Assembly (NCBI RefSeq): GCF_037622515.1
Contig: NZ_JBBJCN010000002.1
Location: 1-64,000, forward strand
DNA from: Paradesertivirga superstes
Lineage (GTDB): Bacteria > Bacteroidota > Bacteroidia > Sphingobacteriales > Sphingobacteriaceae
Direction: 5' to 3'
Length of the DNA stretch: 64,000 bases
Part shown: piece by piece, positions 25,164 through 35,106 of the stretch
Numbering within the stretch: the first letter of the stretch is position 1
Layout of the letters: every line of letters begins with the position of its first letter
Made by a program: the position numbers and the translations under genes
The notes under the pieces: generated by a model
Databases searched by the model: none
What the model saw: only the letters and a program-made list of their open reading frames with translations
Told to the model about the DNA's origin: nothing

Positions 25164-27872
25164 ATGGCTGTTATTTATATAGATCATCAGGCTTATGACG
25201 TAAAACCAGGCAAGAATTTGCTGGAAACCTGCCTGACGCTGGGTATTAATCTCCCATATTTTTGCTGGCACCCGGCTATGGGTTCCGTGGGGGCCTGTCG
25301 CCAGTGCGCCGTTAAAGTTTTCAAAGATCAGGAGGATTCTAAAGGGCGTTTAGTAATGTCATGCATGGAACCGGTGAAAGACAATATGTATCTGTCTGTT
25401 GATGATCCCGCAGCTAAAGCTTTTCGTGCTCAAATTATTGAATGGCTGATGACCAACCATCCGCACGATTGCGCCGTTTGTGATGAAGGCGGATCTTGCC
25501 ATTTACAGGATATGACAGTGATGACGGGTCATACTTACCGCAGATTTAATTATCCGAAGCGCACTTATATAAATCAGTACCTGGGCCCCTTCATCAACCA
25601 TGAAATGAATCGCTGCATACAATGCTACCGTTGCGTTCGCTTTTATAAAGACTATGCGGGAGGAAAGGATCTGGATGTTTTTGCAGCTCATGATCATGTC
25701 TATTTTGGAAGATCAGAGGACGGAATATTAGAAAGCGAGTTTAGCGGTAACCTTGCAGAAGTCTGTCCGACAGGTGTATTTACCGATAAAACGCTCAAGG
25801 AACATTATACCCGCAAATGGGATTTGACCACGGCGCCTTCTGTTTGTCAGCACTGCAGCCTTGGTTGTAATATTATTGCTGGTGAGCGGTATGGAGAACT
25901 CAGGCAGATTACCAGCCGCTTTAATGGTGAAGTAAACGGGTATTTTATTTGTGACCGGGGAAGGTTTGGATATGAATTTGTAAACAGCATTAATCGGATT
26001 CAGCGACCCATAATACGTAGTAAAATTCCGGATGCAGTAGAAAAGCCTGTTTTATATAGCCACCTGAAAGAGGTTTTAGCATCTCCACAATTAATCGGTA
26101 TTGGATCACCCCGGGCATCATTGGAATCAAACTTTGCCTTGATGCAGTTGGTTGGAAGAGAAAATTTTTACCAGGGAATTTCGGAAACTGAAGCTCAGTT
26201 AATGCGAAGGATTGTTCAGATTTTAAACTCGGGTCATATCCATACGCCATCGTTAAAAGAAACCGAAACGGCCGACGTAGTTTTAGTGCTGGGTGAAGAT
26301 TTAACTAATTCTGCGCCGATGCTTGCGCTGGCAGTCAGACAGGCGGTACGCAACAAACCTTTAGAAGAGGCGCAGAAAATCAATCTGCCTTTATGGCATG
26401 ATTCCGCTTTACGTGAACTAGCTCAACAAAATAAGGGAGAGCTGTTTATGATTTATCCAACGCGAACCAAACTGGATGATATAGCCGCTGCATGCCGGTA
26501 TCTTTCACCCGATAATATCGCCCGGCTAGGATATTTAATTGCTAATATCCTCAATCCTATTTCTCCATTACCTGAGGATGCCGATGAGGATATGTCAAAC
26601 CTCGCACATGAAATTGCCGGCACCCTCAAGTCTGCCAAAAAGCCCTTGATAGTCTGTGGAACCAGCCTGTACAATGAGGCGATTCTTAAAGCTGCCACTA
26701 ACATCGCATTTGCCCTGGGTACTGAAGATAAAAAAGCTGACCTGTGCTTTGTCGTTCATGACTGCAACTCGATGGGATTGGCAATGATGGAGGCCCCTTC
26801 ATTAAATGTGGCGGCAGAAGTTTTGAAGTCTAAAAAGGCCGATACCATGATGGTTTTGGAAAATGACCTCTATCGAAACACAGATAAAAAAGACATAGAC
26901 GAAATGTTCGTCCATTGTAAGGAGATTATTGTTCTTGATCACCTTCATACTCAGACAAGCAACAAGGCAACAGTAGTAATACCGGTCGGCACTTTTGCCG
27001 AAGCAGATGGAACAATGGTAAATAATGAAGGAAGGGCACAATGCTTCTTCCAGGTTTTTATGCCAAAAAACGACAATTTCAGGGAAAGTTGGAGGTGGTT
27101 AAATGAGTTCAGGCAATTCAAGAATGGACTAAACCCGGAGGAGCTGATTGAACCACATGATTTGTTAAACGAGATGTCCGGTTTGATGCCTCAGTTTAAA
27201 GGAGTAGAAACGGTTGCGCCTCCGGCTGACTTTCGTATCGCCGGGCAGAAAATCCCCCGTGAGCCCCATCGGTTTAGTGGTCGTACAGCAATGCTGGCGA
27301 ACATCAACGTCAGCGAACCTAAGCCCCCCGTAGATACCGATTCTGGATTGTCGTTTACAATGGAGGGTTATAAGGGAATGCCGCCCCCTCCCTTGATTGC
27401 ATTTTTCTGGGCGCCAGGCTGGAATTCGGTACAATCTATCAATAAATATCAGGAAGAAGTAGGAGGTCATTTGAGAGGCGGTGATCCAGGTAAGAGGTTG
27501 TTTCATGAAAACCCTCTGAAGGACAAGGTTTTCATGAATGATATTCCTCCTGCTTTTAAACCTTCACATGGAGAATGGTTGATAATACCCTTGCAGCACA
27601 TATTTGGTTCAGAAGAATTAAGTATTTATACCAAAGGCATTTCAGACCGTGCTCCTAAGCCTTATGTCGCCATAAGCAAACATGATGCAGAGAAATTAGA
27701 TATCAATGAAGGTGAAATAATTCAGGTACGGATTCAGGAACACGATTATGCGTTACCCGTGAAAATAAAAGGAGAGCTATCCGACGGTATAGCGGGTCTA
27801 CCTTACCAGATTCCCGGGCTAAACGGTATTGCCTGGCCGGCCAAAGGAATTTTAACAAAAACAGAGATATGA
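25164..27872 (+). CDS. nuoG: NADH-quinone oxidoreductase subunit G
   Basis: A 902-residue iron-sulfur subunit close in length to E. coli NuoG. In order: a 2Fe-2S ferredoxin domain (YFCWHPAMGSVGACRQCAVK), the His/Cys cluster (HPHDCAVCDEGGSCHLQDM), two 4Fe-4S motifs (NRCIQCYRCVRFY; CPTGVF), then CQHCSLGCN with a later FICDRGRF, the ligand set of the extra N7 cluster seen in E. coli-type and Thermus-type enzymes. A molybdopterin-oxidoreductase-like domain and a C-terminal beta-barrel-like segment follow. NuoH overlaps its stop by four bases. Confidence 0.95.
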   Translation: MAVIYIDHQAYDVKPGKNLLETCLTLGINLPYFCWHPAMGSVGACRQCAVKVFKDQEDSKGRLVMSCMEPVKDNMYLSVDDPAAKAFRAQIIEWLMTNHPHDCAVCDEGGSCHLQDMTVMTGHTYRRFNYPKRTYINQYLGPFINHEMNRCIQCYRCVRFYKDYAGGKDLDVFAAHDHVYFGRSEDGILESEFSGNLAEVCPTGVFTDKTLKEHYTRKWDLTTAPSVCQHCSLGCNIIAGERYGELRQITSRFNGEVNGYFICDRGRFGYEFVNSINRIQRPIIRSKIPDAVEKPVLYSHLKEVLASPQLIGIGSPRASLESNFALMQLVGRENFYQGISETEAQLMRRIVQILNSGHIHTPSLKETETADVVLVLGEDLTNSAPMLALAVRQAVRNKPLEEAQKINLPLWHDSALRELAQQNKGELFMIYPTRTKLDDIAAACRYLSPDNIARLGYLIANILNPISPLPEDADEDMSNLAHEIAGTLKSAKKPLIVCGTSLYNEAILKAATNIAFALGTEDKKADLCFVVHDCNSMGLAMMEAPSLNVAAEVLKSKKADTMMVLENDLYRNTDKKDIDEMFVHCKEIIVLDHLHTQTSNKATVVIPVGTFAEADGTMVNNEGRAQCFFQVFMPKNDNFRESWRWLNEFRQFKNGLNPEELIEPHDLLNEMSGLMPQFKGVETVAPPADFRIAGQKIPREPHRFSGRTAMLANINVSEPKPPVDTDSGLSFTMEGYKGMPPPPLIAFFWAPGWNSVQSINKYQEEVGGHLRGGDPGKRLFHENPLKDKVFMNDIPPAFKPSHGEWLIIPLQHIFGSEELSIYTKGISDRAPKPYVAISKHDAEKLDINEGEIIQVRIQEHDYALPVKIKGELSDGIAGLPYQIPGLNGIAWPAKGILTKTEI

Positions 27873-28831
27873 ACTCCATACTTGAAACTATCCTGATGAT
27901 TGTAATTCTGTTGTTCACATTAACAACAATTGCTGCATGGCTGATATGGGTAGAAAGACGTATGCTGGCTCTATGGCAGGACAGGCTTGGGCCAAATCGA
28001 GCAGGACCGTTTGGATTATTAATTGTAGCTGCCGACACGATTAAACTCTTTTTTAAAGAAGACTGGATTCCCCCGTTTGCGGATAAAGCCATCTTTGTTA
28101 TTGCCCCTGCAATTGTTGCGGCCACGGTGCTCATGAGCTTTGTAATAATTCCATTTGCACCGGGCATTCTCATCGCCGACTTAAATGTGGGTCTTCTTTT
28201 TTTTCTGGCAATGTCGTCTCTGGGAGTATATAGTATCGTACTTGGAGGCTGGGCCTCCAATAATAAGTATTCACTGCTTGGAGCTTTACGTGGAGCTTCT
28301 CAAATGATTAGTTACGAGGTTTTTATGGGTTTATCATTAATGGGTGTAGTAATGCTTTCCGGATCATTCAGGCTTTCTGATATTGTAACTGCGCAAAAAG
28401 ATTGCTGGTTCATAATTACTCAGCCTGTAGCCTTTGTTATCTTTTTGTTTGCCGGTATTGCCGAAACACATCGTCTGCCCTTTGATATCCCTGAGGCCGA
28501 AAGTGAACTTGTTGCTGGTTTCCATTCAGAATATTCAGGAATGAAGTTCGGGATGTTCTTTATCGGCGAGTATCTGGGGATTACGCTTATTTCTTCTATG
28601 GTGGTGACCCTATTTTTTGGTGGGTGGTTAGGGCCGTCATTTTTGCCGCCGCTGGTTTGGTTTATACTTAAAACTTTCGTTTTTATCTTGTTTTTTATCT
28701 TACTCAGGGCGTCACTTCCAAGGCCCAGATACGATCAGCTGATGGAATATGGATGGAAAATATTACTGCCTGTGGCTTTATTAAACCTTTTGATTACAGG
28801 TGGAATTGTGTTACTAATGAGACAAATGTAA
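27869..28831 (+). CDS. nuoH: NADH-quinone oxidoreductase subunit H
   Basis: A 320-residue membrane subunit with about eight helices that forms the quinone chamber with NuoB and NuoD. Motifs: VERRMLALWQDRLGPNRAGP then FGLL, GALRGASQMISYEVFMGL, AETHRLPFDIPEAESELVAG and HSEYSGMKFGMFFIGEY. Overlaps the end of nuoG (ATGA). Confidence 0.96.
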   Translation: MNSILETILMIVILLFTLTTIAAWLIWVERRMLALWQDRLGPNRAGPFGLLIVAADTIKLFFKEDWIPPFADKAIFVIAPAIVAATVLMSFVIIPFAPGILIADLNVGLLFFLAMSSLGVYSIVLGGWASNNKYSLLGALRGASQMISYEVFMGLSLMGVVMLSGSFRLSDIVTAQKDCWFIITQPVAFVIFLFAGIAETHRLPFDIPEAESELVAGFHSEYSGMKFGMFFIGEYLGITLISSMVVTLFFGGWLGPSFLPPLVWFILKTFVFILFFILLRASLPRPRYDQLMEYGWKILLPVALLNLLITGGIVLLMRQM

Positions 28832-28841
28832 ACTAGGAACG

Positions 28842-29357
28842 ATGATAAGTCTGCTAAGAACTATAGGGCTCACCTTTCTGCATATGTTCAGAAAAAGAGA
28901 GACCATCCAGTATCCTGAAGAAAAAGTAGTACTGCATCCGCGCTGGCGGGGTCGGATCGTATTGACCCGCGACCCGGATATGGGTGAACGCTGTGTGGGC
29001 TGTTATTTATGTGCAGCTGCCTGCCCGGTTGACTGTATTTCGCTGCAAGCTACCGAAGATGAGAATGGCAGAAGATATCCGGAGTTCTTTCGCATCAATT
29101 TCTCAAGATGCATTTTCTGCGGCTATTGCGAAGAGGCTTGCCCAACTTACGCTATACAGCTGATCCCTGATTTTGAGATGGGTGAATATAACCGTCAGAA
29201 CCTGGTTTATGAAAAAGAGGAATTATTAATTAATAGTCAGGGAAAATATCCTGGTTACAATTATTATAAAGTGGCCGGCCTTTCCGCTGGTGTAAAAGGA
29301 AAAGGTGAAGGCGACAATGAAGATCCGCCTGTTGACATACATAGCTTATTACCCTAA
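28842..29357 (+). CDS. nuoI: NADH-quinone oxidoreductase subunit I
   Basis: A 171-residue 8Fe ferredoxin subunit with two 4Fe-4S motifs, CVGCYLCAAACPVDCI and CIFCGYCEEACPTYAI, that carry clusters N6a and N6b in the connecting arm. The N-terminal helix (LLRTIGLTFLHMF) contacts the membrane. It lies 10 bases after nuoH. Confidence 0.96.
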   Translation: MISLLRTIGLTFLHMFRKRETIQYPEEKVVLHPRWRGRIVLTRDPDMGERCVGCYLCAAACPVDCISLQATEDENGRRYPEFFRINFSRCIFCGYCEEACPTYAIQLIPDFEMGEYNRQNLVYEKEELLINSQGKYPGYNYYKVAGLSAGVKGKGEGDNEDPPVDIHSLLP

Positions 29358-29361
29358 AAAA

Positions 29362-29892
29362 ATGGATATTTTATTCTATATAACGGCTTTTGTGACTCTG
29401 CTTTCTACTTTTCTGGTTATTACCAGGCATAATCCTGTCCATGCCTTGTTGTACCTTATAATATCCTTGTTATCTCTGTCTGTAATCTTTTTTTTACTGG
29501 GCGCTCCTTTTGCAGCATTGCTCGAAATTATAATATATGCTGGTGCAATAATGGTGCTTTTCATTTTTGTAATCATGCTTTTAAATCTTGGAAATATAAC
29601 AAGCATGCAAGAAAAGGAATGGCTTAAACCTAAAGTTTGGATAGGACCGGCGATTTTATCCGCTATTCTTTTCGGAGAATTATTCTACCTGATTACTGTG
29701 GCTCAGGCTCCATCATATACCCTGCAAACCGTAGACTCTAAAGCGGTTGCAATTTCCTTATTCAGGCCATACCTGATTGGAGTGGAGCTGGCAGCGATGC
29801 TATTAATGGCCGGTGTTGTGGGTGCTGCACATATTGGACAACAAAAGCAAAGAGTATTGCACCGTTTTTTAAAAGAGGAGGAACCAGAATGA
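29362..29892 (+). CDS. nuoJ: NADH-quinone oxidoreductase subunit J
   Basis: A 176-residue membrane subunit with about five helices. The ATG at 29362, four bases after the nuoI stop, gives a normal NuoJ N-terminus (MDILFYITAFVTLLSTFLVI). An upstream in-frame ATG at 29305 lies inside nuoI and is unlikely. Family motifs: NPVHALLYLIISLLSLSVIF and EIIIYAGAIMVLFIFVIMLL. Confidence 0.93.
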   Translation: MDILFYITAFVTLLSTFLVITRHNPVHALLYLIISLLSLSVIFFLLGAPFAALLEIIIYAGAIMVLFIFVIMLLNLGNITSMQEKEWLKPKVWIGPAILSAILFGELFYLITVAQAPSYTLQTVDSKAVAISLFRPYLIGVELAAMLLMAGVVGAAHIGQQKQRVLHRFLKEEEPE

Positions 29893-30200
29893 ATTCTTCA
29901 GTATCTATAGAAATGGTTATGCTGCTGGCTGCTTTGCTTTTTGTGCTGGGCATTGCCGGAGTTATCATCAGAAAGAACATCATTTTTATGTTGCTCTCGG
30001 TAGAAATTATGCTGAATGCTTCAGGGTTAGCTTTTGTGGCTGCAGGTTCACGCTGGGCTCAGCCAGATGGCCAGGTAATGTTCATCTTTATTCTGGCTAT
30101 GGCGGCTGCCGAAGTTTCGGTAGGTCTCGCACTGATTTTGCAAATTTATCATCAGCATAAATCACTTGATATTGACAAATTGAAAGAAATGAGAGGATAA
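29889..30200 (+). CDS. nuoK: NADH-quinone oxidoreductase subunit K
   Basis: A 103-residue, three-helix antiporter-like subunit with conserved membrane Glu residues (LLSVEIMLNASGLAFVAAG; AAAEVSVGLALILQIYH). It overlaps nuoJ by four bases and is one base from nuoL. Confidence 0.95.
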   Translation: MNSSVSIEMVMLLAALLFVLGIAGVIIRKNIIFMLLSVEIMLNASGLAFVAAGSRWAQPDGQVMFIFILAMAAAEVSVGLALILQIYHQHKSLDIDKLKEMRG

Positions 30201-30201
30201 T

Positions 30202-32091
30202 ATGGATAAATTGTTATGGCTCATACCCGCTTTCCCTTTTGCCGGTTTTTTAATACTTGCATTAGCTGGCAAACATATGTCTCGTATTTCAGTGGCCATA
30301 ACTGGTGCAGGAAGTGTAAGCATTTCCGCAGTCTTCATGTTTATCATCGGATTCAGCTTCCTTTCTTTACCACCTGAAAGCGGGCATTATTCTCAAACCT
30401 TATGGACATGGTTTGAGGTGGCAGGTTTCAGTCCCAAAATCACGCTTTTACTGGATGCTCTATCCCTTGTATTTGTATTCGTGATCACTTTTATAGGAGC
30501 GCTTATTCATATTTATTCAGCGGGATTCATGGCAGGGGACAAAGATTATTCCCGATTTTTTGCATGCATGAACTTGTTTGTGTTTTCTATGCTTGTACTT
30601 GTTTTGGCAGATAATTTATTGCTTCTATATCTTGGATGGGAGGGAGTAGGACTTTGCAGTTATCTCCTTATTGGATTCTGGTATGAAAATCCAGATAATG
30701 GATATGCAGCCAGAAAAGCATTTATCATCACCAGGATTGGAGATACAGCGATGGCCATTGGGCTTTTTATAATCTTCTACCAGTTTGGAACGCTTACGAT
30801 CCCGGATATTTTAGAGAAAGCTCCCATTTTGTGGAAGGAGGGGGCTGCTATGGCCACGATAACCGCTTTATTACTTCTGGCCGGAGGTGTTGGAAAATCC
30901 GCCCAATTGCCTTTGCAAACCTGGCTTCCAGATGCCATGGCAGGTCCTTCACCAGTTAGCGCGCTGATCCATGCCGCTACAATGGTTACCGCGGGTGTTT
31001 ATCTCATTTCACGGATTCATGTGATTTTTCAGCTTTCGCCTTTCACCCAGATGATCGTTGCAGGAATTGGTGCAGCAACCTTACTGATCGCCGGTTTCAG
31101 CGCTCTTACACAATACGATATAAAGCGGGTGCTGGCATATTCCACCATCAGTCAGATCGGATATATGTTTCTTGCCTTAGGTGTAGGTGCCTGGACCGCG
31201 GCTATCTTTCACTTCATGATCCATGCATTTTTTAAAGCTCTTTTATTCCTGGCGGCAGGCGCTGTAATCGAATCCCTTCATCACGAACACAATATGTTCA
31301 AAATGGGTGGATTGAAAAATAAGTTACCCGTTATTTTCTGGACCTTCCTGATCGGTTCGGCATCACTTGCAGCCCTGCCCCTGATCAGCGCCGGGTTCTA
31401 TAGTAAAGATCAAATCCTGTGGTATGCATGGGCAAGTCCTGATGGCAACTTTTTACTTTGGATGATTGCCTGGATTGGCGCCTTCATAACAGCAGCTTAT
31501 ACCACAAGAATGATGATACTTACCTTCTGGGGCGATGTTAAAACGGAGATTGGCCATCACCCTGGCAGGTTCATGACTGTCCCCTTGATCGTTCTGGCTT
31601 TCTTTTCAATCTTTGCAGGAGTTATAGAACTCCCACACAATTTTGGTCATTTTACCCTTTTCTCGAATCTGCTTCATCAGGTATTACCAGAAACTGTTTT
31701 AAAAACTGGCATAAATGGAGAATTGCTCTTCCAGCTCCTGGCCTTCCTGGCCACTTTTAGCGGAATTTACCTGGCATATATTTTATGGTATAAAAAGCCG
31801 CATCTTATTGTGAGATTGAAACAGTCAACCCCTGTCATGGGCCTTTATCGGTTCTGGTTCTCGGGCTGGGGTTTTGATCAATTTTATGATGCTGTACTTG
31901 TTCGTCCGATAGTCTATATCTCAAACATTAATAAAAACGATGTAGTGGATAAAATCTACCAGGGAATAACGTTTGTCACTGTTCGTCTTTATCGCTCCTT
32001 GTCGCTTACTCAATCCGGCTCTCTCAGATGGTACATAATGGGTATGGTTGTAGGAGCAATCATCATTTTAGGTATACAAATTATGTTATGA
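30202..32091 (+). CDS. nuoL: NADH-quinone oxidoreductase subunit L
   Basis: A 629-residue antiporter-like proton-pumping subunit with about 16 membrane helices. Motifs: LGWEGVGLCSYLLIGFWYEN (key Glu and Lys region), LPLQTWLPDAMAGPSPVSAL, IHAATMVTAGVYLISR and KRVLAYSTISQIGYMFLALG. The long C-terminal lateral helix region fits. NuoM overlaps its stop (ATGA at 32088). Confidence 0.96.
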   Translation: MDKLLWLIPAFPFAGFLILALAGKHMSRISVAITGAGSVSISAVFMFIIGFSFLSLPPESGHYSQTLWTWFEVAGFSPKITLLLDALSLVFVFVITFIGALIHIYSAGFMAGDKDYSRFFACMNLFVFSMLVLVLADNLLLLYLGWEGVGLCSYLLIGFWYENPDNGYAARKAFIITRIGDTAMAIGLFIIFYQFGTLTIPDILEKAPILWKEGAAMATITALLLLAGGVGKSAQLPLQTWLPDAMAGPSPVSALIHAATMVTAGVYLISRIHVIFQLSPFTQMIVAGIGAATLLIAGFSALTQYDIKRVLAYSTISQIGYMFLALGVGAWTAAIFHFMIHAFFKALLFLAAGAVIESLHHEHNMFKMGGLKNKLPVIFWTFLIGSASLAALPLISAGFYSKDQILWYAWASPDGNFLLWMIAWIGAFITAAYTTRMMILTFWGDVKTEIGHHPGRFMTVPLIVLAFFSIFAGVIELPHNFGHFTLFSNLLHQVLPETVLKTGINGELLFQLLAFLATFSGIYLAYILWYKKPHLIVRLKQSTPVMGLYRFWFSGWGFDQFYDAVLVRPIVYISNINKNDVVDKIYQGITFVTVRLYRSLSLTQSGSLRWYIMGMVVGAIIILGIQIML

Positions 32092-33665
32092 TATTAGCCT
32101 GGATCATCGGTTTATTAATGGGAGGAGGTTTGCTAGCCTTCATGCTCGGACGATGGAATAAAACCTTACCGAGATGGATTTCTCTCTTTACCTTATTGGC
32201 TGGTTTCCTGGCTTGGGTTTCCTTTTGGATCGATAATTACCAGACTGTTAAAATTTCACTTTCCAACACATGGATAATGGAATACCGGCATGACTGGGTT
32301 CCATCTTTTGGCATAAGCTTTCATTTAGCAATTGACGGACTCAGTCTTTTGCTGCTGGTGCTCACCTTTTTTCTTGGAATACTGGCTGTGGTATCTTCAT
32401 GGAACGAGGTCAAAGAGCGAGTTGGGTTTTATCATTTTAATCTTCTTTGGATACTTGCCGGAATTTCAGGGGTATTCATGGCAATGGACCTGTTCTTATT
32501 TTATTTTTTTTGGGAAGTAATGCTAATCCCCATGTATTTTCTCATTGGCATTTGGGGAAGTGAAAACCGGGAATTTGCCGCCTACAAATTTTTCATCTTC
32601 ACTCAGGCCAGCGGATTGATGATGCTTCTTGCAATATTGGGTTTGTATTATATCCATGGGGTCAATACCGGCAATTATACCTTCAACTATTTAGAATTAT
32701 TGGGAACATCAATTCCTCCTGGTATTGCCTTTTGGCTGATGCTTGGCTTTATGATTGCTTTTGTAGTAAAATTGCCCATTGTACCCTTTCATTCCTGGTT
32801 GCCGGATGCGCACAGCGAAGCGCCGACGGCCGGAAGTTTAATTTTAGCAGGATTATTATTAAAAACCGGTGCTTATGGAATACTCAGATTCGTGCTTCCT
32901 TTATTTCCGGAGGCATCAGAAAACATTGCCCCCTTAGCTATGCTGCTTGGGGTGATTGGCATCATTTACGGTGCGGTATTGGCTTATGCTCAAACAGATC
33001 TTAAGCGCCTGGTAGCTTATACAAGTGTGAGTCATATGGGATTTGTAATCCTGGGAATTTTTGCGTTTAGCGAACTGGCTCTGCAGGGGGTAGTGATGCA
33101 GCTGGTAACCCACGCCATCAGTACCGGGGCGCTGTTCATTATGGCGGGGATGCTGAAAGAACGTTTGCATACGCGTGATATTAATAAAATGGGGGGACTT
33201 TGGACGGATATGCCAGTCATGGGAACGATGGGAATGGTTTTGGCCATGGCGTCTTTAGGCTTGCCAGGACTGGGGAATTTTATAGCCGAGTTTCTGATCT
33301 TGCTTGGCGCTTTCAAAGCAAATTTATGGTTAACGGTTATCGCAGCAGTCGGTCTTGTTTTTTCTGCCGTTTATTCTTTAAGTATAGTACAAAAAGTATT
33401 TTTAGGACCGTCTCACAAAGTTGATAAGGTTCAGGATTTTTCCTGGAGAGAAATAAGCATCATGGCGGCTTTCGTGTTATCTATAGTATGGCTGGGCTTA
33501 TATCCTCAGCCGGTAATCGATACCGCAAAACCAATGATTATCAAAATTGAGAAATTATTCTCAAAGGAAACCATGATAAACTTACCCATCAAAAACAGTG
33601 ATGATAGTAAAAGCAGTGTAAATACAGTAAGATCACCCTCAAATCCGCAACCGTATGTCAGGTAA
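32088..33665 (+). CDS. nuoM: NADH-quinone oxidoreductase subunit M
   Basis: A 525-residue antiporter-like subunit. The ATG at 32088 overlaps the nuoL stop. A longer frame from 32028 lies inside nuoL and is rejected. Motifs: FYFFWEVMLIPMYFLIGIWG, LPIVPFHSWLPDAHSEAPTA then GSLILAGLLLKTGAYG, KRLVAYTSVSHMGFVILGIF. The C-terminus has a polar tail that overlaps the start of nuoN. Confidence 0.96.
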   Translation: MILAWIIGLLMGGGLLAFMLGRWNKTLPRWISLFTLLAGFLAWVSFWIDNYQTVKISLSNTWIMEYRHDWVPSFGISFHLAIDGLSLLLLVLTFFLGILAVVSSWNEVKERVGFYHFNLLWILAGISGVFMAMDLFLFYFFWEVMLIPMYFLIGIWGSENREFAAYKFFIFTQASGLMMLLAILGLYYIHGVNTGNYTFNYLELLGTSIPPGIAFWLMLGFMIAFVVKLPIVPFHSWLPDAHSEAPTAGSLILAGLLLKTGAYGILRFVLPLFPEASENIAPLAMLLGVIGIIYGAVLAYAQTDLKRLVAYTSVSHMGFVILGIFAFSELALQGVVMQLVTHAISTGALFIMAGMLKERLHTRDINKMGGLWTDMPVMGTMGMVLAMASLGLPGLGNFIAEFLILLGAFKANLWLTVIAAVGLVFSAVYSLSIVQKVFLGPSHKVDKVQDFSWREISIMAAFVLSIVWLGLYPQPVIDTAKPMIIKIEKLFSKETMINLPIKNSDDSKSSVNTVRSPSNPQPYVR

Positions 33666-35097
33666 CGATTTTCTAGCGCTTTCTCCATTAGTGCTGCTTG
33701 CAGGCTCATCGGTGCTGATAATGCTCCTTATTGCCCTGAAGCTAAGTCACCGGAACATTCAGGTATGCAGCCTGCTGTTGTTTATCGCCTCTTTTTCTTC
33801 GATTTTTTATACCTGGAAACTATTTCCTTATAACATCGAACCCTTGTTATTAATCGATGATTTCTCCGGATTTATTATCGGTTTGATCATATTTTCGAGC
33901 CTTGTTGTCAATATTCTTTCGTACATCTATTTTGAAGAAAAGGAAGAAAGCCCGAAGGAATATTATGTATTACTTTTCTTGTGTGCACTTGGTGCCTGCG
34001 TCTTGGCAGTCAGCAAGCATTTTATTTCTTTTTTTCTGGGCCTTGAAATCCTCACCGTTGGCCTGTACGCCCTTATCGCTTATTTACGGGCAAGGCATTA
34101 CAACATTGAAGCCGGAGTTAAATACCTTATACTGGCTGCATTTTCCTCAGCTTTCCTTCTTTTCGGGATGGCTCTGATTTATCTTCAAACAGGTAGTATG
34201 GAGTTTTCTGCAATTGCCCGCAGTCTGAATTCTCTTCGATCTCTGCCACCTCTTTTCCTTACCGGCTTAGGAATGATGCTGATAGGAGCAGGGTTTAAAT
34301 TAGCCGTAGTCCCTTTTCATATGTGGACTGCCGACGTTTACCAGGGAGCACCTATACCGGTAACCGCATTTATTGCCACTGTTTCAAAAGGTGGAGTGCT
34401 TGCTGTCTTACTTCGCTTTTTCATAACTATTGACGTATTCAGGTTCAAAACTGTCATTCTCGTTTTAATCGGAATAGCAATAGCCTCAATGATTATAGGC
34501 AATCTGCTAGCTCTACAGCAAAGAAATGTAAAGCGCATTCTGGCGTACTCATCAATTGCCCACCTGGGATATCTACTGGTTGCATTTATTCCGGGGACTG
34601 TAATGAGCATCAGAGCTATCAGTTTTTATCTGGTGGCCTATTTTCTTACCACTTTAACCGCTTTTGGAGTAATGACCATTTTATCAAGCAAAGAGAGAGA
34701 CGCAGAGGAAATTGATGATTATAAGGGCTTATTCTGGCAGCAGCCGGTTCTGGCTTGTATTTTTACAGCTTCCTTGCTTTCCCTCGCCGGAATTCCCCTC
34801 ACTGCCGGGTTTGTAGGCAAATTCTTCATACTTGCCGCAGGTCTCCAGGCTGGTTTTTGGGCCATTGCTTTTGTCCTGATACTGAGCAGTGTGGTGGGGC
34901 TGTACTATTATCTTCGGATCATAACAATGATGTTTACCGCGAAAAAAACAAGCACACTGCCAATCGAAAAAAGAGCTCATCCCGCCTTTTATGTGATGAG
35001 CGTTATCGTCTTATCAGTTCTTACTGTCTTAATTATATGGTTTGGTGTTTACCCCTCCGGTTTGATGTCCTTTGCAGGATATTTTAGAATAAAATAA
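33655..35097 (+). CDS. nuoN: NADH-quinone oxidoreductase subunit N
   Basis: A 480-residue antiporter-like subunit, last gene of the complex I operon. Motifs: GLEILTVGLYALIAYLRARH, KLAVVPFHMWTADVYQGAP, KRILAYSSIAHLGYLLVAFI and SLAGIPLTAGFVGKFFIL. It overlaps nuoM by 11 bases and converges with the minus-strand gene at 35107 with only 9 bases between. No intrinsic terminator was seen there. Confidence 0.95.
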   Translation: MSGNDFLALSPLVLLAGSSVLIMLLIALKLSHRNIQVCSLLLFIASFSSIFYTWKLFPYNIEPLLLIDDFSGFIIGLIIFSSLVVNILSYIYFEEKEESPKEYYVLLFLCALGACVLAVSKHFISFFLGLEILTVGLYALIAYLRARHYNIEAGVKYLILAAFSSAFLLFGMALIYLQTGSMEFSAIARSLNSLRSLPPLFLTGLGMMLIGAGFKLAVVPFHMWTADVYQGAPIPVTAFIATVSKGGVLAVLLRFFITIDVFRFKTVILVLIGIAIASMIIGNLLALQQRNVKRILAYSSIAHLGYLLVAFIPGTVMSIRAISFYLVAYFLTTLTAFGVMTILSSKERDAEEIDDYKGLFWQQPVLACIFTASLLSLAGIPLTAGFVGKFFILAAGLQAGFWAIAFVLILSSVVGLYYYLRIITMMFTAKKTSTLPIEKRAHPAFYVMSVIVLSVLTVLIIWFGVYPSGLMSFAGYFRIK

Positions 35098-35106
35098 AGA
35101 ATACGA

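Noticed and set aside
27703..28260. Minus-strand open frame of 185 codons
   Set aside because: Lies entirely antisense to the well-supported nuoG end and nuoH, with no recognisable domain.
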